Position numbers and translations under genes: made by a program. The notes under the pieces were generated by a model that did no database searches, was not told where the DNA came from, and saw only the letters and a list, made by a program, of their open reading frames with translations. From Dactylellina haptotyla (taxonomy: Eukaryota > Ascomycota > Orbiliomycetes > Orbiliales > Orbiliaceae): a stretch of 64,000 nucleotides of DNA. The stretch covers positions 2,594,697-2,658,696 of the forward strand of contig CM062388.1 of assembly GCA_031310005.1 (NCBI GenBank). Direction: 5' to 3'. This document shows, piece after piece, positions 9,607 through 21,083 of the stretch. Every line of letters starts with the position of its first letter. Within the stretch, counting starts at the first letter, position 1.

Positions 9607-12600
9607 TCAGCGGCAATCTAACTGAACTAAACGGTCGAAATCATTGTCTGTCTCGTAAACCTTCCGAGGGATAGTTGTGGTGAATTTACTTATAAGCTTT
9701 TTCGCTTGGGCCTGAAACTCTTGCGATTCCTTTAACATAGTTGTGTCTTTATTTAGTTTCCCAAAATTCTCCAAGACAGATGATAATTTCAGCAATGTCC
9801 TTGGGAGTAGACCTTCCTCGCACACAGTTTTTTGAAATATTTCAAGCGCTTTCCTGAGATTTTCAAGAGCGGGTTCGGTATCGCCTTTGCGCTCAAGAAT
9901 ACAAGCATACTTGTGATATGAGCATCCGGTTAAGAAGTGAGTGACTCCTAGGAGACGGAGTCGCTCGTCCAAACACCGCTTATGGAAACTCTCTCCTTCG
10001 TCGAACCGGTTTTGTGCCAGTCTAAGATTACCAAGATGCCATAGTGTTTGCGCCGTGTAGATGCTTGGTAAGAAGCGACAGTGGAGGCTATATGCTCGCT
10101 CAAGGTTCTCTGCTGCTAAGTTGAGCTTTCCTCCTGCCGTATAGTTTCTTCCTAAATTTGAAAGTGTTTGCTCGAGTAATGCGGGACCAGAATCAGGTCC
10201 ATTTTCTCTAATCCATAGCGCTTTTTCGAACAAAACAGCTGCCTCCTCGAAGTTTTCTGCGTCATAGAAATCACCAGCACAGTTCATATAAGAAGTAGCC
10301 AAGTTCTGGTCGTCTGGTGCAAGCAACTGCTCTCGTTGATGTAGTGCTTTGGAGGAGTATTTTGCTGATTCTTGGAAACGCGCTTGGATAGAGTACAATT
10401 GGGAGATATTATTGTATATATAAGCAGCGGATAGGTGCGGTTTATCCCCAAGTAGCTCCTCCACAACATCTACAGCCGTTAGTAGAATTTCGAGTGCCAC
10501 GTCGTATTGTCCTCGCTCATAAAGGTACCATGCACAATGTCCAAGGAGTTCCGCAAATTCAACGGAGAGCTGGACTTTATGCCTGCTTTTCCGATAGTAT
10601 CTTTCAAAAGATAGTATATGTGGCGTATAAATCGCACAATCATCATAGTCCTCCACCATGGATTGTCCTTGAATTTGACGTGGATATACGGCCAAGAGAC
10701 CTTTTGAAGTAATGTCAAAAACTTCTTGGGTTCTTTGAGGGCTCCATCGTTTCCGCACCGCATCTTGAACAATTCGGTGGATTGAAAGGCTTTGGTTTGT
10801 TCGTGTTCGCTTAACAAGTGACGACCGTCGGAGCATCCCAAGTGCCGAAAAATAGAGACTGTGATTTGAAAGAACAAGTGGGTATAGGTCATCTCGTGAG
10901 TCGCGACGAATGATTTTTTCGCTAATTCTATCCGGATCTAATAGGGCGATGATGTCAATCAAAGTTGTTGCCTCGGGGGTGGGTCTAGAAAGTGGGATTT
11001 CGTAGACTGTGGCTAAGTTGTGCTCATATCCAAAGTGGGCAGCTGTCGCACTATGCTCTAAGATCACTGAACTAGTTTGTTCATATATTTCCAGGAATTC
11101 TGCAAGAGAACAGTCGGTCTCTTGGATATAGCTCGCCGTGTGTGAAAGGGCTAATGGAAGCCCGCCTACCTTTTCTGATATTTTCTGAGCAAGAGCATGG
11201 TTTTTCTCGTAATCGATGAGTTGGGCTAGAAGGTATTCGCCACCTTCATCTTTGAACGGAAGTACCTCTATTCCAAGCTTTACGAGGCGATTCTCTGCAG
11301 CTTCCGGGTTTCGCGATGTTAAAATAATGGCACCATCCTTGGAATTCACGGGCCAATACGGCTCTAAGATTTTGAGGTCATCGCCATTGTCAAATATAAT
11401 AAGCCAGTTGCCACAGTGAGGGGAGGCAAGCCAGGCTTTCAGGAGTAGTCTGCTCTCCGTTGCTGAAGTAAAAGCAGATACTGAGTCTTTGAGGTTAAGC
11501 CGTCTCGCAATATCGTCGCATTCTGCGTTGAGCTTAGTTTCTGAGTCACCGTAGAACCAGAAAATATTCGAATAATGTTGAGAATATGTGTAGGCGTACT
11601 TAAGCGCTACCTGTGTCTTCCCCACACCGCCTAACCCCCACAGTCCGCAGGTTCTTACAGAATTATCGCCTGGAATAGTCAATTGCGCATGAATCCGTTC
11701 TACTAGCTTCTCTATTTCTCCTTTAGCATACTATTCAACGGAGAATTCATAATATAACGATTATTTAATATTCAATGCTAGCACATACCTCGATCATTAC
11801 CAAAGAACGCAACATTTGAAAAGTACGGGAGATAGTGAGAATATACGGCTTTTTGTTCTGGAGGACTATCTGGAGATGGGGCATCCGAGCCTTCTGCATC
11901 ATCTATGGAGTCTGCAATATGCTCTGCTACCTTGATACTTTGGTGCTTGCGAGCTGAAAATTCGGATTTAGATTCTACGTAATATGATGATTGTTAAGTT
12001 CCTGGCCAGAGGATCGCTTTGCAGAAGGGAAGAGGTTTAGACATACCAATCCGACTCTCTCTCCAAAGTGTGGCCTCGGAAATGAGAATTACAAGCTGCT
12101 TCAGAATGCTTTTGTAGACCGGGTCTGTGGCTTGAGAAAATCTGCATATATTGATATGATCTGTGTTGAGACCTATTCGATGCCTCTCACTGGGATGCTC
12201 CATTTTCGCTGAATAGGATTCAACAACCTATCATTAAAAGGCTTTCAGTAAAATTTTTTTGTCATTTAAGCAGTAACCGGGGTTTCAAACGTACTATATT
12301 TCCCATAATCGACTTCTGTTCGAAGAAACTCACAATAGAGAAGTTACTGGCCGCATCTACGAAGTCACCGTTGATATCTTGGCATGTATGTGAAAATGCC
12401 GTGATTTCTTTGGCCGAACTGGTTGTCTTCGCTAATCGAACGATACTTGAAATCTTGCTGGCGATATGAGCATAGGTTGCCAAGCTAGCGCCTTGGTGCG
12501 GTGTTGCCAAGAAAATGATCGATCGCGTCCATTCCTTGATGTTTTTGCTATGAGATCGATTATTCGCTATAGTTAAAGCCTGAATTTTATTAGCAAATTT

Positions 12601-13292
12601 CGGAATAGTTTGAGTGCTGCTTCAGCTGGAAACTTAATTACCCTTTTGACCACAAGACCGCCCATACTATGACAAATAAAAATGATAGGTCTATCTTCGT
12701 GCTGAAGCATAATCGTCAGTGTCTAAGTTTTATCTTAGAGCTCGCGCCTTCGCGAACTTGAGAATATACGAACCGGGTATTCTCGTTCAGCTGTAAGCTC
12801 TGCAAGAAGCATCTCAGCGTATTCCGTTATCCTGCCTTTTGCTGTGTCGGCTAGTATATTGGCATTGTAACCAAATGTCATAATACGGGCATTGGGACAA
12901 CGCTTAGGAAGAAAATCTCTGAGCCAGAGTTTGCCATCTAAGGTCCATGTTCTCATTGAATCACCATTTATTCCATGCACAGCTACGATGCTAGATATAG
13001 AGTTCGAAATCGGGTCTTATTTTTTTTTACACTTAAAGCAGTATCTGGGAGGCTTACTCAACTGTTATTCCCTTCTCTTCTTCCTTCAACTTATCTCCAT
13101 CATTTTCCTGTGGCCAGAGGACAGTTATGCCTAAAGGGCCACGCGAACCTATCTGCGTGGTTGTAAGCAAATCTTCAAGCAGAGGATATAAAATAACCAA
13201 ATACGTACAGATCCAGATCTACTTGTTGATGGCTCATCATCCCCTTCATTTTCGTAGTCGTTTAGAGCACGGTTCCGTTTCTTAGTGAACAT
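9607..13292 (-). CDS. NLR-like protein: serine esterase (SesB-type) + NB-ARC + TPR
   Basis: Eight exons keep phase throughout: 13292-13209, 13152-13058, 12990-12774, 12722-12642, 12579-12295, 12227-12047, 11974-11789 and 11720-9607. They give about 1,080 residues. Residues 30-310 are an alpha/beta-hydrolase of the type seen at the N terminus of fungal NLRs: GPLGITVLWP, VAVHGINGDS, nucleophile elbow CHSMGG, FLATPHQG, and the His-containing MEHPSERHRIGLNTDHINICRF. A short linker with YFSNVAFFGNDRGEIE leads to NB-ARC, with P-loop GLGGVGKT (about residues 405-412), kinase-2 LIIFDNGDD and GGLPLALSH. The C-terminal part, roughly residues 700-1,050, consists of TPR repeats of the kind that bind ligands or partners. 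Such proteins act in fungal non-self recognition and regulated cell death; this one looks intact. Whether the hydrolase is active is inferred only from its motifs. Confidence 0.9.
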
Positions 13293-14398
13293 ATTTCGCG
13301 AATTTAAGATTTACTATGGTACCATTAGAAATCATGGCATTCTATCTATCCTCTGAATAGTCTACCTATGAAAAGATGAATGTGGAGGTGTTAAGAGTTT
13401 GCTAAATGACTTAATACTTTTAGGATTTGAAATGTCATGCGATATACTAGTGTGTTTGGTAATAGCACATCAAAACGCAAATCCGAGGCTTCTTGGTTTC
13501 GGATTTCGAGACATCTTTTCCAGGAAAAACTTGGGGCAATTGGCTTTCGGGAGAACTCTCGCAATTGGGCGAGGCTGACTGGCTTAATACAATATCAGTT
13601 TCTCATCCGTGACTTTGGACATCGTGCAATGCTTCTGCATTCATCCCGGATAAGACTGAACCCCCACATCAAGGATTTGGATTGTCATCGGAGCTGTTCT
13701 AGATAATTATAACATTACAAATGAAGGCATGTAAACTTGCGGGAAATATGATCAGGATCATGATCAACGCCAACGTCGACTGGCTTTGGAATGATGCAGG
13801 CATCACAAAGGAATTGGGAACATGGCAATACATGTGCATCTACTTTATTTGTAGCGTGTAAACTGAGGTTCTAATTGGTGAACCGAGTTCTGAACTCGTC
13901 AGAGATTGCCCATGCAGTGTGGGTACAACGGCGGTTGTATGGATATCCTTGCACTTGGCGGAATTTTTTTGAGCCTTGTTTAGATAGTCTGGCAAGATTT
14001 CTGCGTGTACGACCTGACTTTACCTCTTTGGATTTCTGCGTTTTTGGCGCTGAAAACTCTACCGAGTCAACCCGATATGCAGCCCCACTTCCCCCCGCTT
14101 TCTTTCCATATCCTTCAAGATAAGATGAGCCGCATCTTAAGACGTTCGGTGGCTCCGCAGAGGCGATGCTGTCTTTACGCGATCCTAGGTTTGTTCCGAC
14201 CTAATTATTAATGAGGCTCTGAGGTTTGAAAAACCTTTTATTCTCAATTAGGCAAGCCCATGCTTCTCTGAATGATCAAATAGCTGTTCACTTGTTTCCA
14301 AATGTTTCAGCCTCTCGAACTGTGATCGACCTACGGATTTAGTCTGGAAGAGATAGCAAATCGGTTCCTAAGACCAACTAGTAATCACTTCTACTGAT
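13293..14398. other. Intergenic between NLR and amidase genes
   Basis: Two open frames (13437-13706 and 13875-14123) are visible, but neither has recognisable protein character. It is the shared divergent promoter region of the NLR and amidase genes. Confidence 0.45.
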
Positions 14399-16650
14399 AT
14401 GATCCGCCTTGTCTACTTTGCCTTCTTTATTTTACCCTTCTCATTTTATCTTATAGGACCTTATACATATCTAATATCCTCATACCAGCACATCTTCACT
14501 AAGCTTCCATCCAGATTGCAACGCGACCGAGACCAGTTGCAACGCAACATGCCCTCCAGCGAAATCTTAGAGTCGCATGCCCTCCCGCTACTTATCGATT
14601 TAAATATCGATCAAATCAGTGCTGCCTTATCACAAGGCCTCTTTACAAGTGTTGAATTAACAGAGGTAATGAAGATTACTTACTATTGTTCATAAGCCCA
14701 GCACAGCTTCTCGATGTCTGCTCTTAGTGCTGATCACGTCCGAACTAGATCTACCTTGCACGTATAAATCAGGTGAACGGTCTTTTAAATGCGGTCTCGG
14801 AAATAAACCCGGATGCTGTAGATATTGCAAGGCAACTTGACGAAGAGCGCAGAAATGGCAAAGTCCGAGGGTTCGTGATATCTCTCACTCTTATTGGGCC
14901 CTGCTTCTCAAATTTTCTATAGTCCATTACACGGTGTCCCGATTGTATTGAAAGATGCGATTGTTACACTCGATAAGTTAAAAACCACTGGTGAGTCCAA
15001 AGCTTTGCCAAGGAAATCAAAGATATATACTTACTAGTGGAAACTTTGATAAAGGCGGGTCGAGTTTTCTTAACAACGCAACATATTCGTTCGAGTCCCC
15101 AATTGTCACTAAATTACGTGAAAGCGGCGCGATAATCCTGGGTAAAACAAACCTGACAGAGTTTTGCAACCACCGGACAACGAAAGCTCCTAACGGGAAA
15201 TCGGCAACCGGTGGTCAGTGCTACGGTGCCTATTATCCCAAACAAGATCCAGGAGGTTCTTCGTCTGGAAGCGCTGTAGTTACAGCTCTAGGTTTGGCAG
15301 CGGCCTCTGTCGGTACAGAAGTAAGTTATTGAACAGTCGGTTAGTATATTGCTTTAATACTAATTTATTTTCCTTAGACGTGGGGAAGCATAACCGTACC
15401 GTGTCAGAAATCGAGTCTTGTAGGCATTAAGCCAACCCCAGGACTGACCTCGAGACGCGGAGTTTTGCTAGTAAATGAGTATCAGGATACCATCGGGCCA
15501 ATAACTCGATGCGTTAAAGATGCTGCGATCATGCTGCAGGCAATGATTGGTTAGATATAACCCCTTTAAGCTTACAAGTACATCATCAGAATTAAACTAA
15601 AATGATCGAGTTAGACAAGGATTCGTTGGATTTCAAACCTTGGGGATACCCGGAAGTTCCAGTACCAGACTATGCAGCTGCGGCAAATAAAACTGACCTG
15701 ACAGGTTTAAGAATAGCTGTAAGACGTAAATCTCCGAGTCTTTTGTTTCGAGAATTCAAAAGCGTCATTCTAACAATATACACAGGCACCTTTGGAAGTC
15801 ATCAAACAAGATAGTGAGGTAACTGCCGCCTACCACAGTGCTCTCGATACTCTCCGTGAAATCGGAGCTACGGTTGTGGATGACGCAAAATTTCCTGAGT
15901 GGACCACAAATACTCGCAACGAAAACCAACCGGTCCTAGATTTGGCGTATCAAATTCTTATCAAGAAGAGTAAATAGCACAAACTCAAATGGTCTAGTCC
16001 TATTTTACGCTTCTAACTTTATTTTATTCTATCAGATCTCGAAGCTTTCCTTAAAGACCTCAAAACAAACCCGCTCGGAATCAAAACATTGGCGGATGTT
16101 ATCCGTTATCTTAAAGATGCTCCAGATGAAGAATACGATAAATGGAAAGCTACAGTCTTTGAAGATGCTGAAAATCAGCCTTACGATGTTTTATCGCCCG
16201 AATTTAAAGAGTCCCTGGCGTTGCGGAACCATTATGGAGAGGAGATTCAGAAGCTCCTAGATGAATATAGTTGCGATGTTCTCGTTGTACCGGGATCCGG
16301 CGATACCCCATCAGATATGGGAGGGAATCCCGCGATTGTGGTGCCTCTTGGCCACTACTCCAAGGAATGGCCAATAAAAATTTATCGTAATGAGATGGTC
16401 TATGTTGGCCCTCGAATTCCGTGAGTCCCAACTGATTTGAGCAATGACAATATTTTATTCTAACCAAAATGTTCTTCATAGTTTCGGTCTTATGTTCATC
16501 GGACGCAAATTCAGCGAAGAAAAGTTGATCGAGATCGCATACGCCTACGAACAGAAGACGATGACGAGACAAAAGGTGCGGCCATGTATTCAATCGAATA
16601 TCGAGCTTCCTCAAAAATCTCATTACATTCTCCAGAATGGGAAACTTTGA
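14399..16650 (+). CDS. Amidase signature enzyme
   Basis: Nine exons are legible: 14399-14665, 14749-14870, 14923 to about 14994, 15038-15320, 15378-15549, 15615-15718, 15786-15969, 16036-16420 and 16482-16650, giving about 585 residues. The N terminus has a hydrophobic segment (residues 2-25), so secretion or membrane anchoring is likely; a second Met (MPSSEILES) could start a cytosolic form. Amidase signature residues are present: catalytic Lys in PIVLKDAI, the GGSSSGSAV serine loop, and TWGSITVPCQKSSLVGIKPT. These enzymes hydrolyse amide bonds through a Ser-cisSer-Lys triad; the substrate is unknown. The exon 3/4 junction is uncertain: the strong GTGAGT donor at 14991 would be out of frame by one, so I used the weaker GTCC site at 14995. 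Confidence 0.82.
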
Positions 16651-17381
16651 AGAGAGTACATTTATTTTTGAATACGCTAATTGGCTTGCAAAATAAAGTC
16701 ATGGTGTATTTGTGTATTTAATGGTTTGGCCTGATAGCACCTTTTGCACTACACCACTAGATTCCTATGTATACAGCATAACTATGTCAGACTTGAAGCT
16801 GTTTGAAATAACCATATTTCTATTTTCTTCCGCATGCCAAAAAAATAGCGTATTGTGATACAATACCTTTTATCCATTTTGTTGTAAGATTGTACTTGAA
16901 GAACATCCGTTCGACTTAAACCTTCATGAGCTTCGATGGAATTGCCTTCAAATCCTTTGTTCATTCCTTTCATATACTACGTTCAATGTTATATTTTCCG
17001 CCTATAGATATCTGAAATGAGGTCAATACCACGATATCGAATAATTAATCGTGGTATGCGAACGTAAAAAGGATTAAACATCTTTTATAGCTCTAACAGT
17101 AACATGACAGCTATTGAGCGCAATGATAATCCCTGGTTTATCTTTAGCCAAACTTGGTCCGCAAAATTGTATCTATACGTTTTCACCACTTGTTGGGCAA
17201 GTGGGACTGCGTTTTAATCCAATAAACCGAAAACTCCCAAGGAGAACGATGCTATATTTGGATTATTTCACGTAGCGTAGGTGTATATATTAGATGGCAT
17301 CCATCCTTTCTCGGAGGGTACTTTTCTGATAGGTTTGAACACATTTTCTCATTCTAAAGTGGTCGAAGAAGGAATAACGCA
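16651..17381. other. Intergenic between amidase and AsaB-like genes
   Basis: No gene seen. It contains the inverted repeat at 17027-17056 listed separately. Confidence 0.5.
17027..17056. repeat. Inverted repeat able to form a hairpin
   Basis: TACCACGAT (17027-17035) and its exact complement ATCGTGGTA (17048-17056) are separated by 12 bases. It lies about 400 bases past the amidase stop. Function unknown; it could be a mobile-element scar or chance. Confidence 0.6.
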
Positions 17382-18642
17382 ATGCCGTCACCAAACTCGC
17401 TTCAATGTCAAATGGAATATCTAGCCCGGCTTGAGCTATGGGATAAAGTGAAACCATACAAGCTCGAAGGACACATTAACTCTGGTATCCCGCGATCTAA
17501 TATCGTCACTGAGACAGTCGATGTAGAAATCCGGGATATTCGCGAACACCGAGACGAAGTCGGCTTTGAAAAGAGTAGATTTGACTACTTTGAGAGCGAG
17601 TTTTCTGAAGAAGATGTTTCTACCGAGGAAAAGATTGAACAATACATTGCGAGTATGAGCAAACTTCTGAAGGACAGGACAGGCGCAAACCTGGTCCGCT
17701 GCTGGTCCTACGTGGTAAGTATCGATCTCTCATTTTTTTATGTACCAGTGCCGCTAACGACGAACATAACCCCCACCTATAGAAGCGGAAAAATTTGGCT
17801 AGTTTGAAAACCGACGAGATTGTTGACTTGGATCCTCGGATAAGACCACATAGCAATGTTGTACACATCGGTAGGTTCTTGATTGGCACCAATTGCATTA
17901 ATCGCTCATATCTGACCATTCGCTTCGCGTCAACAGACCAGACAGCCGTATCCGCGGCAGGATATGTTCATGCATATATGGGGGGTAGGCAGAAAGAGTG
18001 CTTACAGGGTCGGTATCAGACCATAAAGTCAGGCTGCCTCCAACATGTCTCACACACAGACACGCCCACTAAAGCATGTGGGTCTTCTAGTATCTGGAGA
18101 CCACTATTTGGACCCATCGAGGATCGACCGCTCGCGCTTTGTCATTCCGACAGCGTGCATGAAGATGACCTCGTCCCTGCCGACTACATATACCCAAACT
18201 TCGAATCAGAGAACGCCTTGGTCCTTCCGAACCCACTTCATCGTTGGTATTATCTCAAAAACCAAACCTCGCAGGAGGCATTCGTATTCAAGAACTATGA
18301 CAGTGGCTCAAATTTGCGTAGGATATCCCTTGCTAAAATTTGGCATCTGTTATTCCTTAGTCAATTGATATTTCGCAGCCTAATTGCCAGACAGCACCGG
18401 CGGGTCTTGAACCCAGACTCCACCAAGTCTAATTTGTGCGGTGGAGTTTGGCACGGGACACCAAACTCCTCTTTTCTATTTGTCATTTTTGCTAATTTAC
18501 GACATTTCTTCCAGGAACGGTACATAATTCTTTTGACAACCCAGAAGCGCCTAAGAATGCGAGAAGGCGAGAGAGCATTGAATTACGCTTTCTAGTATTC
18601 CATTTTGATGGAAATACGACATATACAGAGTTCAAATCTTGA
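17382..18642 (+). CDS. AsaB/CmcJ-family oxygenase-like protein
   Basis: Five exons, 17382-17714, 17783-17870, 17937-18027, 18091-18440 and 18515-18642, join in phase to about 329 residues. Family landmarks run in order: NIVTETVDVEIRDIREHRDE, the HSNVVHIDQT segment across the second intron, INIWRPLFGPIEDRPLALC across the third, PLHRWYYLKNQT, FKNYDS, and RRESIELRFLVF near the end. Members include AsaB-like hydroxylase/desaturases and CmcJ-like proteins found in many fungal secondary-metabolite clusters. The reaction here is unknown. The third donor (GTCAGG) is weak. About 45 residues between FKNYDSG and LCGTVHNSF have no counterpart I remember, and may be a missed intron or lineage-specific insert. 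No secondary-metabolite core enzyme is adjacent. Confidence 0.78.
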
Positions 18643-19924
18643 TTTTACAACTCTTTTTTAGGAAGCATGCATGGTGGGGGTAAGTTTCAAGTTTCAGCCT
18701 TGTCTTCGATGGTTTTAATTCAGCCTCCTCATCCGAGTTCTTCAACACTGGTACTACGTCTATCTGTTTATTTTCCTCACTCGCTCAGTTTGTAGGCTAC
18801 GCCAATTATACACATATAACGTAGTCGTTCTTTGTATTTTAGTAAGAATTATTATTATAATTCGCTATTGTTGCCTAAAGGTCATATTTTTTGTCCGTGC
18901 ATATATCCTGAGGAATTTCCGAATCTCAGCTGCTAGTTTCGTATCATCAATTATGCAGGCTGGGTGTATGTGACCTTCGAAAAATGAGGCGAGGAAAGGT
19001 AAACTTTGGGGGGAAATACGTTTCCAAGCGAAGCTTGGGGGCGTGTACATGTGAGTACGTCCTGATGCCATCGATAAGGTATCCTAGATAGGCATATACT
19101 GGTGCGGGAGAAAAAAGAAGCAAAAAGACCAATCCCACTGATTCAAGATATGAACTCGGGGGGCGACGAGCTGGTGGCAAAATGTAGATCGTCCCGCATC
19201 TCAGTTGATCTTTAATTCTTGGAACTATCAAGATCGATGTTTCTTTCACTATGCTCGTGACTATCTATGCACACAAGCACGGATTGGGAACTGGGCGAAC
19301 TGAGCTGAGGTGTATATGCAAATATGGTGCGTGGTTTCAGAATATCGACAACGCTTGCATAAATCAAGATCAGACGTTGCATAATGCAAAGCAGAGACGC
19401 ACGGGGAAGCTAGACCTAAGAAGTCTAATTCGCGGACCAATGCCTAGCCTGGTGCTCCTGTAAGGGGTTGTTTTTGGGGCCCTTTTGTCAACCGGTCTGA
19501 TATCCGCAACGAACGCGAACGCGAATCACTTGAGTACTCTCTTGGACTCAATATTCATATTGCCGTGTGTCTTCGCATGATAACGGCATATCCACTCGAG
19601 AGATCTAAAGAAATGCAGGAGTGGTATCTATAAAATGGTCCAAATTGGCCCATCGCCCTAGTGCTCACCTTAGGCTCTACTGTATAATAACTCCGCGCCC
19701 TTCCTTTGATATTCCTAACTGAGTGCTACTAGCTCAAAAACAACAGATTACCCAGTACTATATTTGCTAGGCTCCTAATATTTAGCCAGGCCGCTGAAAG
19801 TACTTCGTGTAAGTTTATTGTTTCTTTTACATCTTACCAATCCTCAATAGAGCAAATACAAAGATCTAACTTGTTAACTGCAATATAGGAGGACCAAAAA
19901 GCTTAAAATATTCTCTAGATCAAG
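18643..19924. other. Intergenic, no gene recognised
   Basis: Scattered short open frames on both strands show no domain or splice pattern I can support. Confidence 0.4.
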
Positions 19925-20176
19925 ATGGGCGCCTTCACCGACTCCGAGTCGGGTTCAACAAACTCTAGCTCCGATTCCACTTTCAATGAGGAGAGTCGCA
20001 TTCACGCATCCGTGATAGAAAAGAAGAACGGAAAATGCAAGAAGATTCAGCCGTGGAAGGGCATTCATGCTCCTTCTGATGCTGATAAGCCCAAAACCAA
20101 TTCACTCCACGACAAACCTTGGTATTATGCAGGAGAGCAATTGGAGGATGGATATAGCACTGGTGGGGGGGCGTGA
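19925..20176 (+). CDS. Small hydrophilic hypothetical protein
   Basis: An 83-codon frame opens with an ATG in a good fungal context (AAGATGG). The product is hydrophilic, with an acidic/Ser-rich start (DSESGSTNSSSDST), a Lys-rich middle and a Gly-rich end. It has no signal peptide or membrane segment and no known domain. An AT-rich leader precedes it. It may be a real short gene, the first exon of a longer one, or a chance frame. Confidence 0.3.
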   Translation: MGAFTDSESGSTNSSSDSTFNEESRIHASVIEKKNGKCKKIQPWKGIHAPSDADKPKTNSLHDKPWYYAGEQLEDGYSTGGGA

Positions 20177-21083
20177 GCATACGATCATTTCAATTATATC
20201 CTCGAATGGGCTCATTCCATCCTTTCCCCCCCGTCCTAACCAATAATTCAGTGTAATGCACCTAATCGCAAAGAAATTCGCAAAATTTTCACAAAAGATC
20301 CCCCCTTTTCATCCTGTAGGCAACTATGCCGTATCCTCGAGTTAGCTCAAAGAATGGGAATATGAAACTTGGCTTGTAGCTTAATTTTAACGCGTCTAAT
20401 GTGTTCTAATACTCTTCCCGATGCTTTATTACACTACAAGTATGATGACCAATCGCGGCGATTTAAATAATGAATCAATGTTTACTTAAATTCGCTCTGC
20501 ACAAACCCGCTTGAGACGAAAATCAATTTTGAAGGCAACAAATTTGATATGCAACCCACTTAGTGACCTTCGATCTCGTAACTATTCAAAATACTCTTAA
20601 TACAATATCGTGATCCGCGAGGTTGAAATGGCCGAATCTGTGCACCCGGAGATTTTTTGTTGATATTTCTAATAGGGACCGGATTGCTGGCCGAATTGTG
20701 CAGGTGTATCCCCGTTCCAAGGAAAACGCAGTTCTAGCCAGTATTCGGCAAGTGAGACCATCTTTCCTATTTTCTTTTTGTATCCCCCACAGACAGACGT
20801 GCACTTATGACAACTGTCTCTTCTAACACAACTCGAAGCCCTGGCAATCAGTATAACGAAATTAAGATGCATAGGTAGCAGACTGGCAAACACGTACAAA
20901 TTACAGAGCCTTGTTGAAAATTTCTTGCTCGGCATTCCTGACTCCCGCTCTCTCAAATGCGACTGCTATAGGCATCCATCTAGGGTTCCATTTGGGGCGG
21001 TTTTTGTATAAATTCAGGTTCCCTCGGCAGGATTTCAGTCGCCATCGCACCTTAATACCTCCTCAAGCATTGTAGAAGAAACC
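20177..21083. other. Intergenic upstream of DPP III
   Basis: No gene recognised. The final stretch should hold the DPP III promoter; TTTTGTATAAATTC near 21,001-21,014 is a possible TATA element about 75 bases upstream of the start codon. Confidence 0.4.
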
